From contig JADEYG010000002.1 in the NCBI GenBank assembly GCA_016906335.1, forward strand, positions 1,127,001-1,191,000: a stretch of 64,000 nt of DNA, written 5' to 3'. Shown one piece after another: positions 44,923 through 56,983 of the stretch (position 1 is its first letter; each line of letters begins with the position of its first letter). This DNA is from Novakomyces olei. Its lineage: Eukaryota > Ascomycota > Novakomycetes > Novakomycetales > Novakomycetaceae. Below the pieces are notes generated by a model. That model did not search any database, had not been told where the DNA came from, and was given only the letters and a program-made list of their open reading frames with translations. A program made the position numbers and the translations under genes.

Positions 44923-45962
44923 TTGCGTAGACTGGTCGTTAGAAATGTGGGGGTTGTAAGAACGTGGGGATTGTAAGAACGTGGGGATTGTAAGAAATGT
45001 AGAAAAATTGACAAGGAAACGAGATACAAGCAATTGTTCTGTGCCGATAGCATACGAGTCTGACCCATCCTGTTGGGCCAAACGAGTTTGCAGCACAGCT
45101 GTTCCCACGAAACTTACAGATTGTTCCGCCAAAGTCAAGACGGCTTTTTGCTTGCGAGATTGATTATTAGGAAAAGTTTGTACTTTACCTGCTGTGCCGC
45201 TTCAATCGGTAGAAAACAGGCCTGAAATTAATGCGGAAATTAAACGGTAGATATCGCGCTGTGCCAATTTAATCCGCTGTCGGCAATCACACTGATTCTT
45301 TTTGCGTGCACGTTGATCTCCGTCTTTTTATCGGGATTCTATCAGCCCACGTTACGCCCACGTTTTGTGTCGTACCCTATTAATAATACTATAGTACAGC
45401 GCTGCACGGTATGTTACTTGACTGTTTTATCTTTATAATGGAGGCTGGATGGACGACTTTGTAGCACGCTGTTACTTGTAGCCTGTGGTAAGTATAGATT
45501 TACATACAGAACGCCCAATTATTCGAGTTTTTGCCACTACGCTGTCTAATATTATTAATCAAATAAATTACAAAATTTACAAAATTACAAAATTACAAAA
45601 TTACAAAATTACAAAATTACAAAATTACAAAATTACAAAATTACAAAATTACAAAATTACAAAATTACAAAATTACAAAATTACAAAATTACAAAATTAC
45701 AAAATTACAAAATTACAAAATTTATTTCTTAGTACAAACAGCAATTCGTGTACGAGCAATTGTTTATACAATCAACAACTGCCTGTAAACAAACTGTCAA
45801 GTACTGACAAGCCAATCAATGGGACGCGTTGCTTACTAGTAAACATGCACAATATACTACTGCAACAAGTGGAAAAAAATAAATTAAACGTATGCTCGGT
45901 AATCCATTACTGCCTTTGAAAAGACTGTCATTCCTAAACCAAAGTAACAAGCGTTTGGGCGC
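44923..45962. other. Interval dehydrogenase / aconitase
   Basis: Contains three GTGGGGATTGTAAGAA(C) units at about 44948-44999 and the octamer satellite at 45566-45722. The 144-aa plus ORF here is mostly the satellite read as YKITKLQN and is rejected. Confidence 0.6.
45566..45722 (+). repeat. (AAAATTAC)n octamer satellite
   Basis: About 19 nearly perfect copies of the 8-nt unit, between the dehydrogenase promoter and the aconitase 3' end. Confidence 0.95.
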
Positions 45963-48389
45963 CTATTGGTTGTGCAAGTGGCGCATGCGATTGAGCGCAG
46001 AACCAGCCTTGAACCATTCAATTTGCTCAGCGTTGTAAGTGTGGTTAAGTTTCACGTCAAAGGACTCGCCGTCCTTGGGGTGCACACGCAGAGTAACCTG
46101 GCTACCGGGGGCAAGCTCTTTTACGCCAATAAGGTCGACCTTGGCCTCCTTGGCGGGGACACGGTCATAGTCGGCTGGGTCGGCAAAAGTGAGCGGGAGT
46201 AAGCCCTGCTTCTTCAAGTTGGTTTCGTGAATACGGGCAAAAGAGCGCACAATGATGGCATAGCCGCCCAAGTAACGTGGCTCCAAGGCAGCGTGCTCAC
46301 GAGACGAGCCCTCACCGAAATTGCTGTCGCCAATTACGACCCACCGGTGGCCAGAGTCACGTAGAGCGCCTGCAACTTTGGGAACAGCCTCGTACTTGCC
46401 ATCAAGCGGGTTGTACAGATCATTAGCTTTGCCATTGTCGTCGTTGATTGCACCAATCATGTAGTTTTGTGAAATGTTTTGCAAATGGCCACGGTACTTG
46501 AGCCATGGTCCAGCAGCGGAAACGTGGTCAGTGGTACACTTGCCGCGTGCCTTGATCAGCACAGGCAGATCAACTGGGTCCTTGCCATCCCAAGCATCAA
46601 AGGGCTTGAGCCTTTGCAGACGATCAGAGTCTGGGCGAACAATTACCTCAACCGCAGACCGGTCCTCTGGCGGGCGCTGGTAAGTGTCCATGCCTGGATC
46701 GTAGCCCTTGGGTGGCAGGCCGATACCGTGAGGAGGCTCGAATCGGAACTCTTCGCCATCCGCACCGACCAAAGTATCCTTCATCGGGTTGAAGCCGAGG
46801 GACCCGCCAAAGACCATAGCGGTTACAACATCGGGAGACGTAACAAACGAGTGAGTAGCCGGATTAGCGTCGTTGCGTCCAGTAAAGTTACGGTTGTACG
46901 AGGTAACGATAGAGTTGGCCTCTCCCTTTTTTACGTCCTTTCGGTTCCACTGGCCAATGCACGGGCCGCAGGCGTTGGCGAGTACGATTCCACCGGCATC
47001 GCGCAGAGTCTTCAAGTAGCCATCGCGCTCAATGGTGGCACGTACCTGCTCGGAGCCAGGGGTGATGGTGAACTGAGATTTAACCTTGAGGCCGTGCTTC
47101 AATGCCTGCTCTACAAGGGAAGCACAGCGGGAGATGTCTTCATAGGAAGAGTTGGTGCAAGAGCCAATCAGACCGACCTTGAGCTCCTGAGGCCAGCCAC
47201 GCTCCTTTGAGACCTCTGCAAACTTGGAGAGAGGAGTAGCCAAATCTGGGGTAAAAGGACCGTTGATATGGGGCTCCAGAGTGTTGAGGTCAATCTCAAT
47301 GACCTGGTCATACTGGCAGCCTTCATCGGCAGCAATTACAGGGGCCAGAGCACGCGAAGCCTTGGCGATATGCTCACGGCGAGTAGCCACTAGGTAATCG
47401 TCCATGCGGGAATTGTAAGGGAAAATAGACGTAGTGGCACCAATTTCTGCACCCATGTTGCAGATTGTGCCCATACCAGTAGACGACAGGGACTCTACGC
47501 CGGGGCCAAAGTATTCCACAATAGCACCAGTACCACCCTTTACGGTCAGGATACCAGCAACTGTGCAGATAATGTCCTTGGGAGCAGTCCAGCCAGACAT
47601 CTTGCCAGTCAGTTTAACACCGATAACCTTGGGGGCCTTGATCTCCCAGGGGAGACCTGCCATAACGTCCACGGCATCGGCTCCACCGACGCCGATGGCA
47701 ATCATGCCCAGTCCACCGGCATTGGGAGTGTGAGAGTCGGTTCCGATCATGAGACCGCCGGGGAAAGCATAGTTCTCGAGCACAATCTGATGAATGATAC
47801 CAGAGCCAGGGCGCCAAAAGCCAATGTTGTATTTGGCACAAGCAGTAGCCAAAAAGTCATACACTTCCTTGTTTATCTCACGAGCGTGAGCCAGATCCTT
47901 GACGCCGCCAACTTCAGCCTCGATCAAATGGTCACAGTGGACGGTGGTGGGCACCGCAACCTGAGGGATGTTGGCCGACATGAATTGCATAATGGCCATC
48001 TGGGCAGTCGCGTCCTGGCAGGCTACACGATCGGGACGGACTTTGAGGTAAGACACGCCTCGCTCGATTTCCTGCTCGTGCGGATTGTCAAGATGTCCAT
48101 ACATCAGCTTTTCCGAGTACGTGAGCGGCCGGTTCAGTCGCTTTTTCACAATGTCGATATTGCGCACAAGGCGCTCATAGTTGATATAGCGGCCGGGCTC
48201 CCAGTTAGAGATCTGTACTGGTTTGCTCAGGTCTTCATTCACCGTGGCAAATCCACGGTGTGCAACGCGTACTTGCCGAGCCTGCAATGTTAGCAAAGAA
48301 AGGATAATTGTACAAAGGCATTTATTGTACGACTCTCAAAGGTCACTTACCAGAGGCAAGGCAGCACGCTGCATGCGGAGGACCGACAT
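45963..48389 (-). CDS. ACO1: Mitochondrial aconitase
   Basis: Interconverts citrate and isocitrate in the TCA cycle. Proposed exons: 48389-48351 (13 codons) and 48281-45963 (785 aa; 69-nt intron with TTTGCTAACATTGCAG). The joined N-terminus, [20 protein letters not shown] then HRGFATVNE, is a typical mitochondrial targeting sequence. The [4Fe-4S] cysteines are visible in [11 protein letters not shown] and [11 protein letters not shown]. Substrate-binding blocks include [29 protein letters not shown] and the swivelling-domain [19 protein letters not shown]. Length and architecture are normal. Confidence 0.97.
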
Positions 48390-50123
48390 GGTGCCGGAGA
48401 GTCAATCGGATTTCAGGTCAAAGTGCGATAACTACAACGTGGCCACTCGATTATGACCCGTCGACGAAGGCACTATGGACAAGGCTACCGAGCAGTTTTG
48501 TTTAGGAGCGGATTTGGGAGGGGAGGACCCGTCTTTTATATTTATATGTAGACATTTTTATTTTTCCTATTTTTTACCATTCGCATATACAGTATGCCGC
48601 CGGCCAATAACTGTCCTTTTTTTAAATTTACTTTGGAAATAGGATTACTCGAACCTGTACAGTAGTGAGATTAGCTTACAGCATAAAAACACAACAAATA
48701 TTATTGGCGGATTTTGCCACTGAACCTTTAATCGGCCACAGAAAAAAACCGGCTTTTCGCGATAGATAATCATTTAGACTGTGCTCTGTACAGGCACATG
48801 CATCGACTGCCGCTTCGTGTTTAGTCGCTTGCTCTTCGGCGTGTAGTGTGCCGTCGACACCGGCACACATACAGCCGGTCGCTCTGGCCAATAACGGTAG
48901 GCGTATTTGCCTCGCCCGCCGGGCCGTTATGTGCCGGCAGGGTTTTCTAGCCCTAGGGTTAGCACCGGGGTAAGGGTGCGGAGAAAAATACTGTCGAAAA
49001 GGGCAATGCAAAGTATTCAAATCCTATAATTTTTTTCTGTGGATTAGACGTATACTGTTACTTGGACACTGCTCTCCTCTTGTATACATGTCGCTGATAT
49101 ATTAGAGTCGTACACTAGTCAGTACCATTCATTTATTGTAGCGCCAATATAGAATTCATTCTAGTATTAATTCCCAAGGTCAATCAGTATTTTGGCTATT
49201 GATGGATTTTGCTAATCCTTGATTTAAAGGCATACAATTCGCTGTTTGTAAATTTGCAGTGTACAATTTCGCAGGGGACTCGTAGATCAGACCGATTTTC
49301 TTACATCTGTATGCGACGCCTTTTATTATCGCCTTTGATAGATTTCAACTAGTTTCATGTCAAAATATAAAAATAATAATTAGCAGTTGTGGTCGGTTCT
49401 AGCATTTTTGTTTGGTGCTATTTTACGATTCAATGATTCAAACCCGCTCATTTTTAAAACACGCGTTTCGGATATATTACGTAAATCTTTGTCAAATACA
49501 ATGAACCTGTAATTGTGAGCTCTTCAAATGTATGGGGGTGGACTATGCATTGCCATATCTCTTATATCAGCAATACACATGTACTGTTCTAAAGCCATTT
49601 GTCAAGCTACTCATTTGTATTGAACTATAAAATATTAAATTAAATTAAAAACCAAATTAAAAGTCTAATCGCGATTCTAAACAGGATTCAAATGTGGGGA
49701 ATGTTTAATGTATTATTTTGCAAATTGCATATTCGGTGGTCACAGGTGGCCTACCAACCAACACTCGGCTGCACAGGCTGTTTTAAATTTAGATTGACCA
49801 AGTTCCACGTACGTTTCGCCGTTTGCAAAGCTCCACAGAATGAAGAAAGCTCAGTTACCTGCAATCCTACGCACGTCTTGTCCTACATCAACCACCCGGT
49901 TAAAACTATAAAAAGCTCCTCTAAAAAATCTACCAGAAAAAGCCATTTACCAACACGTTCAATTATCAACAGCGTGCTATTCTCAAATCACAAATTTTTT
50001 CAAACCCCCAAACGGGATAAAAACTTTTCTTGCTGTAAACAAACAGTTTATTCGCGGGATCATGATTGGCAAAATACAAGTGTACAAAGGTTTTGCATAA
50101 AGAGTACATAGACAAAACAATAC
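48390..50123. other. 1.7-kb gene-poor interval
   Basis: No supported protein gene. A 139-aa ATG frame (49692-50111) has random composition and is not called. CCCTAGGGTTAG at 48951-48962 is a telobox-like palindrome about 560 bp upstream of ACO1. A weak U5-snRNA-like segment at 49281-49425 is discussed under findings. The rest is AT-rich and unexplained. Confidence 0.4.
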
Positions 50124-51712
50124 CTACTCATAATCAGCTAGGAGCTTATTGTGCCCTTGCACAAGTCTGTCCTCGAAATCGGTACCGCCCGCGAGGAAAG
50201 TTGTGCGGAAACCATGCCGACCAAAGGGCATAGTTCCAAACCCGGACGCTGGAACTACACAAATACCAGTGCGTTCCAGTAACTGCAGGCTGTAAAACTC
50301 ATCGACTTCCATGTTTCGAGCAAAAGCTGCTTCTTCCATTCCTTTAGGTACGCGGATACGGGGAAAAAGGTACATTGCACCCTTTGGAGCATTGCACGTG
50401 ACTCCATCCATACGCTGAAAAGCCTTGTGTAGTCTATGCGCTCTTGATTCCATGGTACTCTGTATTTTTTCCACTTCATCATTGTAAGTCTTGTAGCTCG
50501 CATCGCCCGGCCGAGGTGGATTCGACATTATTTCCACTACAATTTGCCCCGAAACAGGTGGGCAAAGATCAATGCTAGCCAGCTTATAATACTGCTCCCG
50601 GGCATAGTCACTGAAATTAAGCAGCTCCACATACCCCCCACGCCGACCACATTCTCCGTACTGGCCTTTACTGATAGTTTGTAAACTGGCCAGCTCCAAA
50701 GCATCCCAACCTTCTTGGGGTTCCTGTTGCTGTAGCGTGAGCAAGACTTTACGGAAACTGTGCCACTCTACTCCGGCAAACACATTAGTCTGGTAGACTT
50801 CGTCAGCGATCAAGAGCAGATTTTCTTGCTTGCAAAACAGTAGTAACGACTCCATGCTTTCTCGTGTCAATACACTTCCTGTCGGATTTCCTGGGTTAAT
50901 AACCACAAGGGCTCGTACTCTCACGCCCCTTTTACGTGCCTCGTGGATGCTACGGTGGAGCTCGCTCATATCGATGTTCCAATCGGCATTTTCATCGAGG
51001 TAGTACGAGACCATTTGGCCTCCGTGAGTGGCCAGGGCTGCCGAATATAGTGGGTATTGCGGGACTGGCACCATAATACCATCGTGTGAGCCCGTAATCA
51101 GCAATTCACACAGAGTATGCACTCCAGCTGAAGCACCAGCAAGCAAAAAAACGTCGTCTGGATTAGCGGGCCCAGTTTTGGGCCCGTCTCTACTTTCAAT
51201 CGCCTTGGCAACGGCACGCCTGGCAAATGGGATCCCCTGTGAGGCCGAATAGGCACCCGTGCTGCCAATTTGCGCAAGTAGAGTTCGAGCACGCTCTATT
51301 GCATCGGGCGCAAAAAGCTGACGCGTCAATTGCTCGTTTTCCGGTCTCAGCAGTGGCGGGTACTCTGTCAGTGCGACAACCTGCCGTACAAAGGTGAGCG
51401 GCTGCTGATCCAGCTGCTGAGGATTGCCAATATTGACGTTTACAACATCCTTAAAAGGCAGATCCGCGTCTTTCGACATCAGCTGTTCCCTTAATTGCTC
51501 CGATCGGACCGCGATCGGCCCGCGTACTGCGTACTGCGCATTAACCACGTGCGGGTTGACAGTGCCCTTGTCGAGAACGTGGCGCCGGGAAGAGTAGGTA
51601 CGAGCTGTGAGGTCAGTTTTGCAAAAGCACCGCTACTTTTATTGGCCTTACAATGCCTCGCCATTGCGATACAGGAACGTAGGACCGGGCGGCTCCAACT
51701 CTGGGTTGCCAT
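50124..51712 (-). CDS. ALT1: Alanine aminotransferase, mitochondrial
   Basis: PLP enzyme converting alanine and 2-oxoglutarate to pyruvate and glutamate. Proposed exons: 51712-51652 and 51604-50124 (513 aa; 47-nt intron, branch CTGAC). Joined N-terminus MATQSWSRPVLRSCIAMARH then SRTYSSRRHVLDKGTVNPHV: Arg-rich, no acids, with an RTY|S processing-type site, hence a mitochondrial presequence. Family blocks: NAQYAVRGPIAVRSEQL, NVNIGNPQQLDQQPLTF, GAYSASQGI, NPGNPTGSVL, ADEVYQTNVF and the PLP-lysine region TISKGQYGECGRRGGYVEL. A second in-frame ATG (51664) would give a form with a much shorter presequence. Divergent from the MED9-like gene. Confidence 0.93.
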
Positions 51713-52210
51713 TACCCAGCAATTCTCCAGACTCGCAAGTAAGATTGGCGTGCAGCGAGTAAGGCGGTGCAAGTCTGATTTTGAGGCAGACGGGCAGACA
51801 GACAGACAGAGATGGAGACAGACGGAATTGCCGTGCTACGAGTCAGAGATTGGAACGACCGGCTCAATACAGCAAATACCGCGCTTAAAGTATGCCTAAT
51901 CAAAAGCTCGGCTTAAACATTATTTTATCCAACATCGCCGCCCGCCATGTAACGAATTAACGTGCGACTCGCGTATTTGTCTCATATTAACTATTGTTCT
52001 TTATACACTGTGTTTATTTCATATATCAGATACTTTGACTTTGGTTTGCTTTTATGTATTATCAGTTAATTTGGAGATTAATAGTACTCGAGTTTATAGT
52101 AATTATATTTATTATATAAATATAAATAAATAAAAAGATAAATAAATATAAATATAAATAAATATATCGCGTCTGACAGGTTGTTGCAAAGCCGAATTGT
52201 CGAGTTCCCA
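51713..52210. other. Divergent interval ALT1 / MED9-like gene
   Basis: Contains short GACAGACA units (about 51787-51822) and AAATATA/TAAATA low-complexity sequence (52105-52165). No gene. Confidence 0.5.
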
Positions 52211-52584
52211 ATGGAATCAAAAGACAATGTGTCTCTGCTGCTACGGCTGCGCAGCGTGCTCGACCTATTTCCGCCTGTAGTTGACGCTGCCGGCGGAAAT
52301 TCCGGCTCTGATATGGACGCGGATGCGTTTCGACGTGCCAGTACGCAACAGCGAGCTCACATACGCAGTCTGCGGTCGCAATTGGAGCAGCGCCAGAGAG
52401 CTATAGACGGTGCGAATGAAGACGCTGCAGTAAGCCGAAACCTCGACGTACCCGACCAGCTTCTTTTGATTGCTGATTTGGAAGCTCGCGTTGCTTACCA
52501 AAAGTGAGAAATACATAATCTACCTTTGCTAACTTGAAAAGAGCACAAATTTCGACGCTAAAAGAGGCATTGGGGCCTGAATGA
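52211..52584 (+). CDS. Small coiled-coil protein, possible Mediator subunit 9
   Basis: Proposed exons: 52211-52503 and 52542-52584 (111 aa; 38-nt intron GTGAGA...TTGCTAACTTGAAAAG). The splice is well formed and gives a natural end (AQISTLKEALGPE). The N-terminal helix (VSLLLRLRSVLDLFPPVV) is followed by a heptad-rich region (about 45-80, STQQRAHIRSLRSQLEQRQR) and a last helix (LLLIADLEARVAYQKAQIS). Arrangement and size resemble Mediator Med9/Cse2, but the match is by pattern only; other small coiled-coil complex subunits fit as well. The gene model is better supported than the name. Confidence 0.6.
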
Positions 52585-52937
52585 AGCCTGTCTACACTTT
52601 TGCGTTGCCATTTTATGATATAATGATACCCGGCTGGTTTGGTAAAGCATAAACACATTGTCTACAAGCACACAGGACATGTCCATGGTGGGGATACCGC
52701 GTAGAAGCATTGCCGAGAGCACTGTCTGACTGGTGTGAGTATACGGTGTGGACGAGCTCTTGAATGAATACTACTTATTGCAATTGCACAGACGGCAAAG
52801 CCCAATCCAATAGACTTTGTGAGACAAAAGCACGTTCGCAACTATAACTATTAAATAAATTATTTTCCAGTAGATTTACAGCCCTAGCAGGCTCTCAGGC
52901 ACTTGCTACTAAACACTATGATAAAGCAAAGCCTTTT
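52585..52937. other. Convergent interval MED9-like gene / glutaredoxin
   Basis: No ORF, RNA gene or repeat recognised. Confidence 0.4.
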
Positions 52938-53308
52938 CTAGGGGGAGGCAAGCAGCTTGTCCAGCTTGCCACTCTGTGCGAGCGACTGTAGATCAGAGTT
53001 TCCACCAATATGCTTATGGTCAATAAAGATATTGGGGACAGAGCGCTGGCCCGTCTTTTCTTCGAGATAGTCCTGGATCGCAGAGCCGTCGCTGATTTGG
53101 TCGAGCTCGAGTACAAAGGGATGTTGCCCTTTGTTGGCCAATGTATTCTTTGTCATGCGGCAGTAAGGGCTAGCGTGGTTAATACAATAAACAATACAGG
53201 GCAATTGAGTCTACAGGGCGCTTGAGTCACTTACCAGTAGCTCTTGGAGAACACCGCGATCGCATTTTCAGCGATATACTTGTCGACTTTAGACGCAATA
53301 GCAGACAT
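52938..53308 (-). CDS. GRX1: Dithiol glutaredoxin
   Basis: GSH-dependent thiol-disulfide oxidoreductase. Proposed exons: 53308-53235 and 53169-52938 (101 aa; 65-nt intron). The intron falls within the first catalytic cysteine codon (TG|C). Joined it gives VFSKSYCPYCRMTK, with the CPYC active site. TVP-type GSH-binding loop RSVPNIFIDHKHIGGNSDLQ is present. No targeting sequence precedes the domain (MSAIASKVDKYIAENAIAVF), so a cytosolic Grx1/Grx2-type enzyme is likely. The open frame upstream of CPYC in exon 2 belongs to the intron. Divergent from RNA14. Confidence 0.93.
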
Positions 53309-53669
53309 ATTTGATCTCGTCCGTACAGTGAGTGGTTTGCCTAATGATCCCGTATATTGCGTAATCCCCGAATTTCTCGAGTATTATGGAAATGTAGCGC
53401 GTTTTGACAGTATCAGGCATAGTATTGTGCCTGCGCTGCGTCATGCATCATTCTGTATAATTTGGATTTTTAAGTATAATTAAAGAAAAAATAATACTAG
53501 AAAATAATACTAGAAAATAACACAAAAAAAAAGAACAAAAGAAACAAAAGAAAAACATAAACATAAAGAAAACAAAAAATAAACGACCCATACTGAACAA
53601 AGAAATGGGTATATAAGAAAAAATAAACTGACTCGCTAGCAATTTCCTCCTACTAAACAAACGGCTGGC
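53309..53669. other. Divergent interval glutaredoxin / RNA14
   Basis: A-rich sequence at 53476-53585 (TAGAAAATAATAC units and long A runs) directly upstream of RNA14. No gene. Confidence 0.4.
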
Positions 53670-56616
53670 ATGGAAACCGAGCCACATGTGGCTTTGGCGG
53701 CTGGCGAGGAAGCAGATGCGTCTAAAGATGTAACGATCTCTCGAGACCAGTCTGCTGCAGAGGCCATAGCAACAGAATCAGATACCCGGCTTGAACAGCC
53801 ATCCCCTGTCGCTAATACTAAGATCCATGATGAAGATGCTCAACCTTCTTTCCCCTCCTCCTCTTCCCTTCCTTCTTCTCACGCTAGCAATCCCATTGCG
53901 GCACCTGATAAGGCTGCAAATGAGCCCCTAACGGAAGCTGGAGCCGCTGGTCATCCTGACGCTTCCGCGAATGGCACAAACAATGACGGAAGCCACAATA
54001 CAGGTAATAATGCAGATGACCCCATTCCCAGGAATACTGCTTCTTCCACTGCGCTTCCTTCCATCCCGCGCTCACCTGACGTGGGAGAGAATCCTTCACG
54101 GCCATCGTCTACTGTGGCGGCAACATCGGCAGAGGGCCCAGCGGCGTCTGAAGGCAAAACTAATTTGCTAAAACGAAAAAGGCTACCGCAAGATACTGTC
54201 GGCCGACTGGAAGATAGTATTGAGCTAGATCCTTACAACGAAAAAAACTATTACGCTCTAATCCAAGAATACAAGGCTAAAGATAAATTCGACAGTTGTC
54301 GCAACGTGTACGAGCAGCTGCTCAAAATATTTGCTACCAGCGTATCGCCCCTCCTCTCTTTATTTACTTTGGTTTTGTTTTGATACATTTTATTTTAATC
54401 TGGCTTTATTCGCTTTTGATTAGGATGGGCTTTGATTATCTATTCTCACGGCGTTGTCTCTTGCCAACGCCAACTTTGCATGATCGAATACGACTAGATT
54501 ATTTAAATCTGATTGTTGTCGTTTGCTGCAGGGGTTCTTTCTCCTTCTTGATATATTATACAATTCCCACTATCCAAGTTTATTATTCGCACCAAAACCT
54601 TTTACAAACATTTAAGCTAAACCTGTTTTAACATTTGGTGTATAGTCACGAATCTGGATTGAGTATGTCAATTTCGAATTGAACAATGGCGAGTTCCAGC
54701 GCGCTGCCACACTTTTCTCCCGCTCCCTCCGTTCTGTTATATCTTTAGATTTGTGGAAGTGCTACTTGGACTTTGTAAGACGACGGCAGAACTTGGCTAC
54801 TGGTGGTGCTCAGGCAGCACAGGTCGTAGTCCAAGCGTTTGAATTTGTTTTGGCACACGTCGGTCTTGATCGAGAATCCACGATAGTCTGGCGCGAATAT
54901 ATCGACTTTCTCAAGTCGAACTCTTCTTCCTCAAACTGGGAAGAACAGCAGAAAAATGATCAACTACGGCGTACTTACCAGCGCGCTGTTGTATTACCCA
55001 TAATCGATGTTGAATCGCTTTGGCGTGATTATGACACGTTTGAGAATAGTGTGAACAGGTCCACGGCACGCAAAAATTTGTCCTCTAAATCACCAGCGTA
55101 CATGACGGCGAGGGCAACATTAAAAGAGCTGCTGTTTCTTACTGAAGATTTACATGTGAAAGCATTGCCTACAAGGCCAGTATGGGATGCACAGCAATTG
55201 GCGCTATTCCAACGGTGGAGGCGGTGGATTGACTGGGAAAAAAGCGACCCTCTTCAGCTAGAAGACGAGCAAGCTCTAACAGCGCGCGTCAAGTATGCTT
55301 ACCGTCAAGCTCTTATTACTCTGCGATTCTATCCGGAAATATGGTTTGATGCTTACACATACTGGACACAGCACGAAAAGCCTGGCGGCAACGAGGCTAT
55401 AGACATTCTACGACAAGGTGTGGCAGCCAATCCGACCAGTCTGCTTTTGAATGCCCGTCTTGCAGAAGCAGAAGAAGCGGTGCATCGGACACAAGAAGTA
55501 CGATCTATATTTGAAAAGCTGGTGAACAATTTTGTGAAGGAAGGCACTCGTAGAATAACACAGTATGAAATGGAAAAGGCACACGCCCTTGCGCCCAATG
55601 GGGCTGATGCAGATTCAACGGTATCTGCTGACGGAGGAGGTGGCAGTGCTGAAGATATCCGTCGGAGAGCAGCGGCAGCACAGTCCATTGATGCTCAGAG
55701 GGAAGCTTTTGAGACTGAATGGAGCCGTAAGAGCTCAATGGCCTGGTCAATGTACGTGAATGCAGTACGGAGAATGGAAGGAGTATCCGCAGCGAGACAG
55801 ATTTTCCGGACTGCCAGGTCATGCAAATTTCAATCATATTTGATCTATATCACGTCTGCTCTGATGGAGTACCACTGCAGCAAAGATCAAAACATTGCTG
55901 TGCGAATATTTGAGCTTGGGATGCGGCAGTACGGGTCGAGCGGACCGTACGTACTCGCCTACCTCGATTTTTACATTCGAATCAATGACGAAACAAGTAA
56001 GGCTGCTTAAAAAATGCGCTGTTTCAAAGCGGTTTAAATGTTTCTTAATTACTAACGATAAGACGCTAGGGCTCTGTATGAAAAGTCGCTTGCTAAATTG
56101 TCGGAGCAGGACGCCATGCCTGTCCACGAACTCTGGCTCTCCTATCAATCGTGGTTTGGCGATACTGTTGGAGTAATGAGAGAACTCGATCGTATGTCGT
56201 CAACTTATCCACAGCGATCCCGACTCGAAATTTTCCGTTCCCGTTTCGAAGTTTTACCGGGGTCGGATTCGACGTTTACGGGCGAAGTCTGTCCAAAAGA
56301 ACCGTTGATTGATCGTACTGCTGTGACGGTGGCGACTAGTGCACTTGAAAACGATGATCCTTATCACTTGGACGACGAGCCAGAGTATGTACCGGCAAGC
56401 AACGGCACCGAGGAGCCTGAGGACACGGTAAGCCGTGAACCTCCTCCACTGCCAGAGGCCCTTGTACAATTATTAGAAAAATTACCCCCGGCGGCAACTT
56501 TTACAGGTGCAACCTTTCAAGTCCCGAAGCTCATCGAGCTTGTTCGATATGCGCATGTGCCCATGCCGGCATGGTACGAGGAGGCTCAAGCAAACAAACG
56601 AACTCGCATCTCTTAA
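53670..56616 (+). CDS. RNA14: Cleavage/polyadenylation factor Rna14 (CstF-77)
   Basis: Scaffold of CF IA in mRNA 3'-end processing; nuclear. Proposed exons: 53670-54341, 54646-55996 and 56063-56616 (858 aa). A Ser/Pro/Ala-rich N-terminus (1-165) precedes the HAT-repeat (Suf) domain beginning DSIELDPYNEKNYYALIQEY. The first splice joins LLKIFATS to SRIWIEYVNFELNNGEFQRA, the second DET to NARALYEKSL; both continue the HAT helices. The C-terminal block (VQLLEKLPPAATFTGATFQV, then PKLIELVRYAHVP) is the monkeytail-type region that binds Rna15. The first intron (304 nt) is the longest in the window; the second (66 nt) has TTACTAACG. Confidence 0.93.
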
Positions 56617-56983
56617 AGGAACCACTATTTAGCATGATATTATGACTACGCGGCTTTGCAATGTTGAAGGATCCATCAAGCTTGATACTATCGTATCATT
56701 TTTTCTTGCCTGTAATAGATCAAATTCAAGTCATCATGTTGCCTCATTAAATTACTGTCCATAAAGTATTATTAATATCAAATTCATGGGCTCCGTTTAC
56801 AGCTTCAAACTGACCTTGAAGACCCATCTGTAAATTTGCTTTCCTATCCCAATGCTATCCACACTGAATTATCAACCGTTTGAAATAAAAATAACACCCC
56901 AATAACAACCTGACCAGTCACTAAAGACTCTGGCATACTCGACGAAATCAAGTCGTGCAGAAATATAAAGTACATAAATATGT
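56617..56983. other. Convergent interval RNA14 / BUD20
   Basis: AT-rich 3' flanks of two convergent genes; nothing else recognised. Confidence 0.4.

Noticed and set aside
45485-45919. 144-aa plus ORF with YKITKLQN repeats
   Set aside because: Created by the 8-nt satellite whose length (not a multiple of 3) cycles through all frames without stops.
46479-47210. 243-aa ORF antisense to aconitase
   Set aside because: Shadow of the strongly conserved aconitase frame.
48676-49020. 114-aa minus ORF
   Set aside because: No family features; composition follows local base content.
49692-50111. 139-aa plus ORF
   Set aside because: Random composition, no domain, no conserved motif; possible but unsupported.
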